Positions 49,320 through 58,170 of a DNA stretch of 64,000 nucleotides are shown here, piece after piece (positions within the stretch are counted from its first letter, which is position 1; each line of letters opens with the position of its first letter). The notes beneath the pieces are model-generated. The model was not told the DNA's origin and made no database searches. It worked only from the letters and a program-made list of their open reading frames with translations. This DNA comes from Cellulomonas sp. Leaf395. GTDB lineage: Bacteria > Actinomycetota > Actinomycetes > Actinomycetales > Cellulomonadaceae. The stretch covers positions 35,258-99,257 of the forward strand of contig NZ_LMQI01000003.1 of NCBI RefSeq assembly GCF_001424125.1. Reading direction: 5' to 3'. A program made the position numbers and the translations under genes.

Positions 49320-51440
49320 TCACCCGTTCGTGTCATCGGTGCCCGATGACCTGGGAGGGCGCGCGCGGCGCGTCGTGGCCGGAGGCGGCGCGGCGACCGC
49401 GACACCGCCGCGAACCCGGTCGCGGCGCGGCCGCGGGACCGACGGCGTGAGCCGCAGGTCGTCCGCGGGAACAGCCTGCGAGTACAGGAAGCCCTGCGCC
49501 TGGTCGACGCCGAGCCGGCGCAGGATGACGGCTGTGGGCTCGTCCTCGACGCCCTCCGCGACCACCCGCAGGTCGAAGGAGTGCGCGAGGTCGACCATGG
49601 CCTGCACCACGACCTCGGACCCCTCGCGCCCGTCGACACCGAGGTCGGCGACGAACAGCCGGTCGATCTTCAGCTCGTCCACCGGTAGGTCCCGCAGCTG
49701 GGAGATCGACGTGTTCCCGATCCCGAAGTCGTCGATGGCCACCCGGATCCCCAGGGCGCCGAGCCGCTGCAGGACCGGCACCACGCGGGACGGGTCGGCG
49801 ACCAGGGCGGTCTCCGTGATCTCGACCTCGAGCAGGTCTGCCGGTACGTCGTGCTCCTCCAGGAGGGACTCGATGAGGTCCACCACGGCCACCGTCGTGA
49901 CGTCGTGGGCGGACAGGTTCACCGCGACGGGCGTCGCACGGCCCTCGGCGCGCCACGCCGCGAGCTGGGTCACGCACTCGGTGAGGGCGTACCGCGTGAC
50001 GTCGTGGATGAGCCCTGACTGCTCCGCGAGCGGGATGAACGTGGTGGGCGGGAGCACCCCGCGGGTGGGGTGCACCCAGCGCATCAGCGCCTCGAGCCCC
50101 ACGGTCGTGCCCGTCCCGAGCTCGATCTTCGGCTGGTAGTGCATCCGCAGCTCGTGCGCGGCGCCCGGCGCGGGGGTCAGCGCGCGGTGCAGGTCGCCCA
50201 GCAGCACCAGGCGCGCGGGCGACGAGTCGTCCTCGTCAGCGGAGTACACCGAGACGCCGGTGCGGTGGTGCTTGGCCGCGTACATCGCGACGTCCGCGGT
50301 GCGCATCAGCGACGACGGGTCGTCCGCGTGGTCGGGCAGGCACGCGACGCCGACCGAGGTGTCGACGTGCAGCGGAAGCTCGCCGAGCATGAACGGCGGG
50401 ACGAACAGCCCACGCACGCGGCGGGCGAGCCGTTCCGCGTTCGCGACGGAGCGCACGTCCGGCAGCAGGATCGCGAACTCGTCGCCACCCAGCCGCGCCA
50501 CGATGTCGTCGTCCCGCAGCGCGCCGCGCAGGCGTTCCGCGACCTGCTCGAGCAGCTCGTCCCCGCGATCGTGGCCGAGCGAGTCGTTGATGTCCTTGAA
50601 CCGGTCGATGTCCAGAAGCATGAGCCCGACGCGGGAGCCGGTCTCCTCCGCCTCGAGGATGGTCCGGCGCATCCGCTCCGCGAGCATGCGCCGGTTGGGC
50701 AGTCCCGTGAGCGAGTCGAGGAGCGCGAGCCGGGCGTTCTCGAGGGCGGTGGCCTGCAAGCGGCGAGACGCCGTCCACACGGTCCGGAACAGCACCAGCC
50801 AGAGGGCCAGCAGACCGAGTGCCACGACGAGGGCCAGCGTGCGGACGGCCTCCGCGAGCGCGACGCCCGCGGCGGTGTGGTCGAGCATGACCTCGGCCGC
50901 GCCGATCACGTCGGTGCCCTCGCGTTCGGGGTCGGGGTCGACCACGTCGTCGGCGTGCACGGGCACGTACACGTCGAGGACCCGGAGCTCGGTGCCGCCG
51001 CCCGCGTCGGCGTCTGCGCCGCGGACGTCCGTGATCACGCGCGCGCTCGGCTCGCCGCCGGGGGTGGTGACCAGGTCGAGCCGGTCCCCGTCGGGGAACC
51101 CGGTCTCGGTGCGCTCGGCCGAGCTGTAGATCAGCGAGCCGTCGAGGGCCCAGAGCCGCAGCTCGACCAGACGTTCACCGAACCCCGAGGTCGCCCGCTC
51201 GACGGCGTCCCTCTGGGCCTGGTCGAGGGTGGCCGGCAGCACGAAGGAGTCAGTCGGCACGGTCGCCGTGGCGTACGTCGTCACCGTCTCGGCGGTCGCG
51301 ATCCCGTCGCGCACCGACTGCTGGCTCATCACGCTCCACGTGAGCCAGACCAGTGCGCACCCGAGCACGATCATGGCGACGCTGCTGATGACCGCGAACG
51401 ACCGGGTCAGCGGCCAGCGGCGGCGGACGGATCGTGGCAC
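49320..51440 (-). CDS. GGDEF-EAL c-di-GMP enzyme with membrane sensor
   Basis: A 706-residue protein with two membrane spans (about 14-36 and near 195-212) flanking an outer sensor domain of about 155 residues. A GGDEF domain (about 225-385) and an EAL domain (about 405-655) follow. The GGDEF motif is intact, and RDDD five residues before it is an inhibitory I-site. EAL is intact too (GLEALMRW, VEITETAL, AIDDFGIGNTSIS, VAEGVED). Both synthesis and breakdown are possible. The GTG start has GAGGT four bases upstream. It is the gene before the TasA/SipW locus on the same strand, with a 73-base gap. Confidence 0.93.
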   Translation of the reverse strand: MPRSVRRRWPLTRSFAVISSVAMIVLGCALVWLTWSVMSQQSVRDGIATAETVTTYATATVPTDSFVLPATLDQAQRDAVERATSGFGERLVELRLWALDGSLIYSSAERTETGFPDGDRLDLVTTPGGEPSARVITDVRGADADAGGGTELRVLDVYVPVHADDVVDPDPEREGTDVIGAAEVMLDHTAAGVALAEAVRTLALVVALGLLALWLVLFRTVWTASRRLQATALENARLALLDSLTGLPNRRMLAERMRRTILEAEETGSRVGLMLLDIDRFKDINDSLGHDRGDELLEQVAERLRGALRDDDIVARLGGDEFAILLPDVRSVANAERLARRVRGLFVPPFMLGELPLHVDTSVGVACLPDHADDPSSLMRTADVAMYAAKHHRTGVSVYSADEDDSSPARLVLLGDLHRALTPAPGAAHELRMHYQPKIELGTGTTVGLEALMRWVHPTRGVLPPTTFIPLAEQSGLIHDVTRYALTECVTQLAAWRAEGRATPVAVNLSAHDVTTVAVVDLIESLLEEHDVPADLLEVEITETALVADPSRVVPVLQRLGALGIRVAIDDFGIGNTSISQLRDLPVDELKIDRLFVADLGVDGREGSEVVVQAMVDLAHSFDLRVVAEGVEDEPTAVILRRLGVDQAQGFLYSQAVPADDLRLTPSVPRPRRDRVRGGVAVAAPPPATTRRARPPRSSGTDDTNG

Positions 51441-51626
51441 GTGGACCTCACGAGCTCGGGCGCGCGCGGCTCGGGAGGGCCGTGCTGAGCCGAGAGTATG
51501 CGGTACTCGAGCCGGACAGCGACACGCCAGGTCAGCGCGTTCTCCCGGCGCGTCGGGGACGCCGGGGAACGTCCGGGGCCGGACGACGGTTGCACGATCA
51601 GCAACCAACTCATCCTGGAGGATCCG

Positions 51627-52037
51627 ATGACGTACGAGGTGACCAAGACCGACGAGCAGTGGGCTCTGGAGCTCGAGCCGCAGGAGTTCGCGGTGCTGCG
51701 TCGCGCCGGGACCGAGCGGCCGTGGACCGGCGAGCTGCTGGACGAGAAGCGGGAGGGTGTCTACCGCTGTCGGGCGTGCCACAACGAGCTGTTCCGCTCC
51801 GAGACCAAGTTCGACTCGCACTGCGGCTGGCCCAGCTTCTTCTCGCCCCTGGCCGGCGACCGGGTGGAGCTGATCTCGGACCGCAGTCTCGGCATGGTCC
51901 GCACGGAGGTGCGCTGCGCGAGGTGCGGCTCGCACCTCGGGCACGTGTTCGACGACGCGCCTCAGACCCCGACGGGAGACCGGTTCTGCATGAACTCGGT
52001 GAGCCTGACGTTCGAGCCTCTCGCCGACGGCGACTGA
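51627..52037 (+). CDS. msrB: Peptide methionine-(R)-S-oxide reductase
   Basis: A 136-residue MsrB. Zinc cysteines are in YRCRACH and RCARCGSHLGHVF, and the catalytic Cys is in RFCMNSVSL. Substrate residues are in HCGWPSFF. It repairs oxidised methionine with thioredoxin. GGAGG lies five bases before the ATG. It stands alone, divergent from the GGDEF-EAL gene. Confidence 0.97.
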   Translation: MTYEVTKTDEQWALELEPQEFAVLRRAGTERPWTGELLDEKREGVYRCRACHNELFRSETKFDSHCGWPSFFSPLAGDRVELISDRSLGMVRTEVRCARCGSHLGHVFDDAPQTPTGDRFCMNSVSLTFEPLADGD

Positions 52038-52143
52038 CGGGAACCGCCACTCGCCGGGGTGTCGTGCGGCGTGCCGCGAGAGATAGCCCGGACGGGTGAC
52101 GTCCATCTGGTCGACACGGGTGAAGTCGGCGCCCCGACCTGCC

Positions 52144-52149
52144 GATAAT
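52144..52149 (+). promoter_or_regulatory. -10 box GATAAT, leaderless GTG of NERD gene
   Basis: GATAAT is six bases before the GTG at 52156, matching the spacing of the other leaderless starts in this window. It supports this GTG over an in-frame upstream start. Confidence 0.5.
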
Positions 52150-52155
52150 GCTCGC

Positions 52156-52938
52156 GTGGAAGACGTCCTGACAGTGCGCCGGTGGAGGCGTTACGGCGCC
52201 GACCGCCTCTACGTCACCCAGGGGAGCGGTGCGCGGGTCGGTTCGGTCGACCTCCAGTCCGGTGAGGTCGTCGCCGACGACCCCCAGCACGAGGTCGGGC
52301 TGCGCCGCGCCGCGCAGGCGTACCTGCGTGCCGACGTCACCGAGCTCGCGATGAGCCTGCCGACCGCCGGCGTCGGGGCCCTCGACCCGGTGGACGAGTC
52401 GGCGCTGCAGGCGTGGCTCGGCGGGGACGACTGGGACTCGACCGGTCTCGCCGGGATCCGCGGCGAACGCGGCAGCTCGCTGCGGACGCGGCTCGAGCGG
52501 ATGGGCGACGCGGGCTGGCAGGTCGTCCACGACGTCCCGCTCGGCCGGCAGGGCAGCATGGTCGAGCACCTCCTCATCGGCCCGGCCGGCATCTTCACGG
52601 TCGCCGAGCGTCGGCACCCCGGGCAGCGCATCGTCGTCGAGGGCCGCACCCTGGAGGTCGACGGCCGATCCATGTCCTACCTGCGCGACGCGCGGCTCGA
52701 GGCCACCCGGGTGCAGGGTGCCCTCCTCGCGGCGGCCTGCGCGGCGGTCACCGTGCGCGGTGTCGTCGTGGTGCACGGCGACCTCGAGGTGCGGACGGTC
52801 CAGCCGCAGCACGACGCGTTCGCCATCGCGCGCCAGCACGTGCAGACGGTCTTCCGCGCGCTGCCGGTCCGGCTCGACCCTGCGCGCATCATGGCGGTCG
52901 CGCACGTCGCGCGACAGCGGGCGACGTGGTCGCGCTGA
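52156..52938 (+). CDS. NERD (nuclease-related) domain protein
   Basis: A 260-residue cytosolic protein with a NERD domain in its C-terminal half (about 120-225). It shows GDAGWQVVHDVPLGRQGSMV then EHLLIGPAGIFTVAERR, with IVVEGRTLEVDG and GVVVVHG following. NERD domains belong to the restriction-endonuclease-like fold and are common in actinobacteria; activity is rarely shown. The first 110 residues are specific to this protein (YVTQGSGARVGSVDLQSGEV). Confidence 0.8.
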   Translation: MEDVLTVRRWRRYGADRLYVTQGSGARVGSVDLQSGEVVADDPQHEVGLRRAAQAYLRADVTELAMSLPTAGVGALDPVDESALQAWLGGDDWDSTGLAGIRGERGSSLRTRLERMGDAGWQVVHDVPLGRQGSMVEHLLIGPAGIFTVAERRHPGQRIVVEGRTLEVDGRSMSYLRDARLEATRVQGALLAAACAAVTVRGVVVVHGDLEVRTVQPQHDAFAIARQHVQTVFRALPVRLDPARIMAVAHVARQRATWSR

Positions 52939-53044
52939 GCGTCCGGGTGTTGACACCCGATCCCCGCGATGATCTGCTGAAACGCGCCCCTCTGCTCGAG
53001 TGGCGATGCGGCGATACGCGTAGTGGTCCCGTCAGGATGTGACC

Positions 53045-53494
53045 GTGGTCGACGAACAGTTCCGCCAGCTCGAGCGCGAGCTCGGACTCCTCCTGCGGCG
53101 TGCGCAGGCCTCCTCCGCCTCGATCTCGCGGGACGTGCACCCCGACCTCGAACCCGCGGCCTACTCGCTGCTCGCCCTCATCGCTGCCTCGCCAGGAGTG
53201 CGGGCGAGCGACCTGGCCACGACGATCGGGGTCGGGCGGGGCACCATGTCCCGCCAGCTCGCCCGGCTCGGGACCCTCGGGCTCGTGTCGCGTCGCCCCG
53301 ACCCTGACGACTACCGCGGCCAGCTCCTCGAGCTCACCGACGAGGGTCTGCACCGCTTCGAGACGGCTCAGCAGGCGCGGCGCGCGTTCCTGCGGCACGC
53401 GCTGTCGGGGTGGACCGAGAGCGACATCGAGGCGTTGGCCACCCAGCTCGGCCGGCTCAACGCGGACCTCGCGGCTGCCCGCCGCGCGCACTGA
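53045..53494 (+). CDS. MarR-family regulator
   Basis: A 149-residue winged-helix repressor/activator of the MarR family: LLRRAQASSASISRDVHPDL, a helix-turn-helix in GVRASDLATTIGVGRGTMSR (about 56-75) and the wing LVSRRPDPDDYRGQLLELTD. The start is ambiguous: GTG at 53045, with AGGA eight bases upstream, is preferred to GTG at 53039, which is too close to it. It converges on the DHA2 gene; its target is unknown. Confidence 0.85.
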   Translation: MVDEQFRQLERELGLLLRRAQASSASISRDVHPDLEPAAYSLLALIAASPGVRASDLATTIGVGRGTMSRQLARLGTLGLVSRRPDPDDYRGQLLELTDEGLHRFETAQQARRAFLRHALSGWTESDIEALATQLGRLNADLAAARRAH

Positions 53495-53510
53495 GAGCCG
53501 CCCTCCAGCA

Positions 53511-53551
53511 CAACAGCGCCGCCCGGTCGGAGGGGCCGGGCGGCGCTGTTG
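53511..53551. terminator. Bidirectional terminator between marR and DHA2 gene
   Basis: CAACAGCGCCGCCCGG pairs perfectly with CCGGGCGGCGCTGTTG around a nine-base loop. It lies between convergent genes. Confidence 0.85.
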
Positions 53552-53565
53552 CTCGTGCGGTCAGG

Positions 53566-55233
53566 TCAGCTGCGCCCAGTGACCTTCTGCTCGGCGTCGA
53601 GCGCGTCCAGCTCGGCGTCCACGTCGGCCTGCGCGGTGGCGGGCTGCTCGCCCTCCTGCTCCAGCAGCTGCTCGATGCCCGAGCGAGTGCCCAGCGGCAC
53701 CTCCTTGAGGAACAGGACGGCGATCAGCGAGACGAGCGCGACGGGTGCCGCCACGAGGAACAGGTCCGCGATGGCGTTGCCGAACGACTGCTCGACGACG
53801 ATCCGCACGTTCTCCGGCAGCACGGACAGGTCCGGGATGGCCCCGTCGGAGCCCATCACGGACGGGTCGATGCCGATCGCGACGAGGCCGCGGACCATCA
53901 GGTCGGTGACCCGGTGGGCGAGCACGACGCCCAGCGCGGACACCCCGAGCGCCCCGCCGAGCGTCCGGAAGAACGCCACGGTCGACGTCCCCGAGCCCAT
54001 CTCGCGGACGTCCAGGGTGTTCTGCACGGCGAGCACGAGGTTCTGCATGAGCATGCCGACGCCCGCACCGATGATCACGAGGTAGAGGGACACCAGCGTG
54101 AACGACGTGTCGTAGTGGATGGTGCCCATGAGCCCGAGTCCCGCGGTGAGCAGGACGGCGCCGGCGATCATGAAGTTCTTGTACTTGCCGGTGCGGCTGA
54201 TGATCTGCCCCGAGATGGTCGACGAGAGCAGCATGCCGACGATCATCGGGATGGTCAGCAGGCCGGACTCGGTCGGCGTCTTGCCGCGGGCCAGCTGCAT
54301 GTACTGGCTGAGGAACACCGAGGTGCCGAACAGGGCGACGCCGACGGCGATGCTGGCGACGACGGCCAGGACCAGCGTGCGGTTCTTGAACAGGTGCAGC
54401 GGGATGATCGGCTCGCTCGCGCGGGACTCCACCCAGATCGCGGCGGCCAGGGTCAGCAGCGAGCCACCGACCATGGCGGCGGTCTGCCACGAGGCCCAGT
54501 CGAACGACGTGCCGGCAAAGGTGATCCAGAGCAGCAGGGTCGCGATGCTGATCGACAGGAGCGTCGCGCCGGCGTAGTCGATGCGCACCTTGCGGGCCTT
54601 GCGTGCGGGCAGGTGCAGCGTGCGCTGCAGCACGATGATCGCGGCCACGGCGAACGGCAGGCCCAGGAAGAAGTTCCAGCGCCACCCCGCGCTGTCGGTG
54701 ATGACGCCGCCCAGCAGTGGTCCGCCGACCATGCCGATGCCCATCACGGCGCCCATGAGGCCCATGTACTTGCCGCGGTCACGAGGGCTGATGATGTCGG
54801 CGATCAGGACCGTGCCCAGCGCGGTGAGCCCACCGGCGCCGATGCCCTGCAGGGCGCGCATGCCGATGAGCATCCCCGGGTCCTGGGACAGCCCGGCGAG
54901 GGCCGAGGAGATGACCGAGATGGCGAGCGCGAGCTGGATGAGGAGCTTGCGGTCGACGAGGTCGGCCAGCTTGCCCCAGATCGGCGTCGAGATCGTCGTG
55001 GTGAGCAGGGTGGCGGTGACCACCCAGGTGAAGGCGGACTGCCCGCCGTGCAGGTCGGAGATGATCCGCGGCAGCGACGAGGACACGACGCTCGTCGCGA
55101 GGATCGAGACGAACATCCCGAGCAGGATGCCGGACAGGGACTCCAGCACCTCGCGGTGGGTCATCTTCGGGGTGCTGCCGTCGACAGAGGTCTCGGCGGT
55201 GCTGGTGGGTTCGGGCTGGGTCGTGCTGGACAT
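53566..55233 (-). CDS. DHA2-family MFS efflux pump
   Basis: A 555-residue, 14-span MFS exporter. DHA2 marks are the LADLVDRKLLIQ loop (motif A-like), the MRALQGIGAGGLTALGTVLIA stretch abbreviated at about 110-130, and MGIGMVGGPLLGGVI (motif C of drug/H+ antiporters). It exports toxic organic compounds; the substrate is unknown. The MarR gene lies 62 bases upstream on the same strand, so the pair is probably one operon with drug-responsive control. The tail is Glu/Asp/Ala-rich. Confidence 0.92.
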   Translation of the reverse strand: MSSTTQPEPTSTAETSVDGSTPKMTHREVLESLSGILLGMFVSILATSVVSSSLPRIISDLHGGQSAFTWVVTATLLTTTISTPIWGKLADLVDRKLLIQLALAISVISSALAGLSQDPGMLIGMRALQGIGAGGLTALGTVLIADIISPRDRGKYMGLMGAVMGIGMVGGPLLGGVITDSAGWRWNFFLGLPFAVAAIIVLQRTLHLPARKARKVRIDYAGATLLSISIATLLLWITFAGTSFDWASWQTAAMVGGSLLTLAAAIWVESRASEPIIPLHLFKNRTLVLAVVASIAVGVALFGTSVFLSQYMQLARGKTPTESGLLTIPMIVGMLLSSTISGQIISRTGKYKNFMIAGAVLLTAGLGLMGTIHYDTSFTLVSLYLVIIGAGVGMLMQNLVLAVQNTLDVREMGSGTSTVAFFRTLGGALGVSALGVVLAHRVTDLMVRGLVAIGIDPSVMGSDGAIPDLSVLPENVRIVVEQSFGNAIADLFLVAAPVALVSLIAVLFLKEVPLGTRSGIEQLLEQEGEQPATAQADVDAELDALDAEQKVTGRS

Positions 55234-55295
55234 GGTCTCGCTCTCGTGGTGCTGGCTGGGTGGCCCGCCGGCGTCGGCAGGTCGAAGGGTGGGGG

Positions 55296-55784
55296 TCAGG
55301 CGTGGGCGGGCACGAGCCCGCGGGCGGCCGGGACCGGTTCGGCGTGCCGGATGACCGTGCTCGTCAGGCGGTCGAGCGTCGTCGTGGCGGTCGCCAGCTC
55401 GTCGTTCGTCCAGTCGGCGAAGACCTCGCCCGCCCGACGGTCGAGGACCGCCGCGATCTCGACCGCCAGCGAGCGGCCTGCGGGGGAGAGGCGGATCGTG
55501 CGGACGCGCCGGTCACCGTCGTCGACCGCGCGCTCGACCAGGCCGCAGTCGACGAGCTGGCTGACCTGGCGGCTGGCGACCGAGATGTCGACGCGGAGGG
55601 CGTGCGCGATGTCGCTCACCTGCAGCGTCCCGCGACGCTCGAGGATCCGGACGATCGCGAACGCCCCTCTCGAGCAGCCGACCTCCCGGGCGGCCCCGAG
55701 GGACGTCTCGCGCAGCGCGCGGGTGAAGGCCTCGACGGACCTCAGCAGCTGCTGCGGCAGGGCCTCGGGCTGGACGGACGACAT
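55296..55784 (-). CDS. MarR-family repressor of the efflux pump
   Basis: A 162-residue MarR-family protein with the winged helix at about 45-110 (LQVSDIAHALRVDISVASRQ and the wing LVERAVDDGDRRVRTIRLS). AAAGGAG precedes the ATG at 55784. Its own promoter carries two TTGC-N5-GCAA sites (see below), so it is likely autoregulated, and the DHA2 gene downstream would be derepressed with it. The ligand is unknown. Confidence 0.9.
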   Translation of the reverse strand: MSSVQPEALPQQLLRSVEAFTRALRETSLGAAREVGCSRGAFAIVRILERRGTLQVSDIAHALRVDISVASRQVSQLVDCGLVERAVDDGDRRVRTIRLSPAGRSLAVEIAAVLDRRAGEVFADWTNDELATATTTLDRLTSTVIRHAEPVPAARGLVPAHA

Positions 55785-55797
55785 GGCGCTCCTTTTG

Positions 55798-55839
55798 TTG
55801 CTCGACGCAACCATACCAACCGATGCTTGCTTCAAGCAA
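55798..55839 (-). promoter_or_regulatory. Promoter with two MarR-type operators
   Basis: On the minus strand -35 TTGCTT (55834-55839) and -10 TATGGT (55810-55815) are 18 bases apart. TTGC-N5-GCAA occurs twice: at 55827-55839 over the -35, and at 55798-55810 at the edge of the -10 and the start site. The two identical palindromes, 29 bases centre to centre, are well placed for repression by the MarR protein encoded just downstream. Confidence 0.65.
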
Positions 55840-55871
55840 CCGACATCGCCGTTGCCTCCGTCACACAGCGA

Positions 55872-55903
55872 CGCGGCCGGACCCGTGGAGTGGTCCGGCC
55901 GCG
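55872..55903 (-). terminator. Terminator after the sugar transporter
   Basis: CGCGGCCGGACC (55872-55883) pairs perfectly with GGTCCGGCCGCG (55892-55903) around an eight-base loop, 11 bases after the transporter stop. Confidence 0.75.
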
Positions 55904-55914
55904 CGCGGTGGTGC

Positions 55915-57399
55915 TCAGGCTGTCGGTGCCACGCCCCGGCGGCCTCGCTCCACCTTGACGCCCTCCATGTCCTCCAGCTCGACGCCCTTGGTCTCGGGCA
56001 CCTTCCAGAGCGTGAAGAAGAAGGACAGCGTCGCGAAGATCGCGTACATGAGGTACGGGATCGACGCCCCGAACGTGTCCAGCAGCGGCGGGAACGACAC
56101 CGTGATGAGGAAGTTCGCGATCCACTGCGCGGCAGCCGCGACGCCGAGGGCCGCGGCACGGATGCGGTTGGGGAACATCTCTCCCAGCAGCACCCACACG
56201 AGCGGGCCCCAGGTCGCGCCGAAGAAGACCACGAACAGGTTGGCGGCGATCAGGGCGACGACGCCCCACGAGCCGTCCAGGGTCAGCTCGTCGCCCGTGC
56301 CCGTCGACTGCGTGAAGGCGAGCGCCATGATCCCGAGCGTCACCGCCATGCCGAACGAGCCGGTGAGCAGGAGCGGCCGGCGGCCGACCTTGTCGATGAG
56401 CGCGATGGCGATGAACGTGACGAGCACGTTGGTGACCGACGTGATCGTGGAGATCATGAACGACTGGCTCTCCTCGAACCCGACGGCCTGCCACAGCGTC
56501 GTCGAGTAGTAGAAGATCACGTTGATCCCGACGAACTGCTGGAACACCGACAGCAGGATGCCGACCCACACCACGGGCAGCAGCCCGAACCGGGGGCCCT
56601 TGAGGCTCGCCTGGGACGTCAGCTTCTTGTCGGTGGCGATCGTGTGCTCGATCTGGACGACGTGCGCCTCGACGTCGTCGTGCTCCGGCAGCGTCGTCGC
56701 GAGCACCGCCTTGGCCTCCTCGCGCTTGCCCGTGGCGATGAGGTAGCGCGGCGACTCCGGAATCTGGAGCGCGAGGATGCCGTACACCGCCGCCGGGATG
56801 ACCGCGACGATGAACATCCAGCGCCACGCCTCGAGGCCGAACCACAGCTCCTCCGACGCGCCGCCGGCCGCCGTCGCCAGCAGCTGGTCGGACAGCAGCG
56901 CCGCGAAGATACCGAGGGTGATCGCGAGCTGCTGGAGCGACCCCAGCCGGCCGCGCATCGCCGCCGGGGCGATCTCGGCGATGTACGCCGGAGCGATGAC
57001 CGACGCGATGCCGATGCCGATGCCGGCCATGATGCGCCACAGGACCAGGTCCCAGACGCCGGTCGCCAGACCGGACAGGATCGAGGAGACGAAGAACAGG
57101 ACCGCCCCGAGGAACATCACGCGGGTGCGGCCCCAGCGGTCCGCGAGCTTGCCACCCAGCCAGGCGCCGAAGGCGCAGCCCAGCAGGGCGATGGCGACGA
57201 CGAGCCCGGTGACGGCGGGATCGATCTCGAACTCGCCCTCGATCGCGTCGACCGCGCCGTTGATGACCGAGCTGTCGAAACCGAAGAGGAAGCCACCGAC
57301 CGCCGCGGCGACCGCGAGACCGATGGCCTTGTTCTTGTAGGGGTGCGGGGGTACGGCCGAGCCGCCCGTCGCCCCCTGCGGCGACGCTGCCTGAGACAT
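55915..57399 (-). CDS. Sugar porter-family MFS transporter
   Basis: A 494-residue, 12-span sugar porter. Family motifs are GGFLFGFDSSVINGA (first span), KLADRWGRTRVMF (loop 2-3), IPESPRYLIATGKREEA (end of span 6), and VPETKGVELEDME at the C-terminus. LLSVFQQFVGINVIFYYST is the QQ-G-N sugar-binding helix. It imports a monosaccharide with H+; which sugar is not clear. GGAGGT lies seven bases before the ATG. Confidence 0.93.
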   Translation of the reverse strand: MSQAASPQGATGGSAVPPHPYKNKAIGLAVAAAVGGFLFGFDSSVINGAVDAIEGEFEIDPAVTGLVVAIALLGCAFGAWLGGKLADRWGRTRVMFLGAVLFFVSSILSGLATGVWDLVLWRIMAGIGIGIASVIAPAYIAEIAPAAMRGRLGSLQQLAITLGIFAALLSDQLLATAAGGASEELWFGLEAWRWMFIVAVIPAAVYGILALQIPESPRYLIATGKREEAKAVLATTLPEHDDVEAHVVQIEHTIATDKKLTSQASLKGPRFGLLPVVWVGILLSVFQQFVGINVIFYYSTTLWQAVGFEESQSFMISTITSVTNVLVTFIAIALIDKVGRRPLLLTGSFGMAVTLGIMALAFTQSTGTGDELTLDGSWGVVALIAANLFVVFFGATWGPLVWVLLGEMFPNRIRAAALGVAAAAQWIANFLITVSFPPLLDTFGASIPYLMYAIFATLSFFFTLWKVPETKGVELEDMEGVKVERGRRGVAPTA

Positions 57400-57528
57400 G
57401 ATCTGCACCTCCGTCGGACCCCGGGCCGTTCCCGGGGAGATCACCCCCACCATGGCCCCGACCAGGAGGGCGTGCACGTCGGGGCGTGCCTGTTGGCCGA
57501 GTCCCGGCGCGGGAGGCATCATCGTCCG

Positions 57529-58170
57529 ATGGACGGCACTGGTGGAGCGAAGCGCCCTCGTCGTCCCGCCATGCTCGATCCCGCGCAGGCCGAGGAGCTG
57601 CCCGGCGGGTACGACCCGGCCCTGCGCAACGAGGCGGCGCACACCACCGCGGCGGCCCTCGTGCACCAGGGCAGGGCGAACACCGACCCCGAGGTCGTCG
57701 CCCGGCTGGTGTCCCTGGTCGAGCGCGAAGGTCTCGACGTCGTCGCCGCGCTCTGGTCCGAGAGCCAGGCGGACAGCCTGCCCGGCGCGCTCTGGCGGCT
57801 GTACGTGCTGCGCGAGTGGGTGCGGCGGGATCCCGTGACGGTCGCGGACCGGTACCGCCTCGGCGTCGCGGCGGCCCCCGTGCACGACGTCGTCGCCGGC
57901 GTGGCCGAGGCCCCCGGCCCGGCAGACGTGCTCGCAGTGGCCGACGCGGTGCTGTCCGGTGTCTACACGGGCGAGCTGGACGTCGCACTGGAGCGAGCGG
58001 CGGCGTTCAGCCGGGTCCTGGCGACGGGCGCCGCCTTCGACGCCGACCACCTGGACGACGTCGACCCGTCCGCCGCCCGGCGGCTGACCCGCGGCGCCGC
58101 GTCCCTCGTGCGCACCGCGGAGGAGCTCGAGCACGCCGCCTCGCTGTGGCGGGCGGACCGGCTGGAGTGA
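57529..58170 (+). CDS. Unrecognised helical cytosolic protein
   Basis: A 213-residue, Ala/Asp/Arg-rich, mainly helical protein with no recognised domain. Segments include LPGGYDPALRNEAAHTTAAA, WRLYVLREWVRRDPVTVADR and AASLVRTAEELEHAASLWRA. There is no signal peptide or membrane span. A CATCAT six bases before the ATG (57517-57522) may be a -10 of a leaderless transcript; a GGGAGG 12 bases away is too distant for a good ribosome site. Divergent from the sugar porter. Confidence 0.75.
   Translation: MDGTGGAKRPRRPAMLDPAQAEELPGGYDPALRNEAAHTTAAALVHQGRANTDPEVVARLVSLVEREGLDVVAALWSESQADSLPGALWRLYVLREWVRRDPVTVADRYRLGVAAAPVHDVVAGVAEAPGPADVLAVADAVLSGVYTGELDVALERAAAFSRVLATGAAFDADHLDDVDPSAARRLTRGAASLVRTAEELEHAASLWRADRLE

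Noticed and set aside
49332..49350. Perfect 8-3-8 hairpin GTCATCGG/CCGATGAC
   Set aside because: It lies inside the last codons of the GGDEF-EAL gene, before its stop, so a terminator role is unlikely.
53410..58170. Long open plus-strand frame across marR, both MFS genes and the helical protein
   Set aside because: Its only sensible segment is the real 57529-58170 gene at its end. The rest is antisense to well-recognised transporters.
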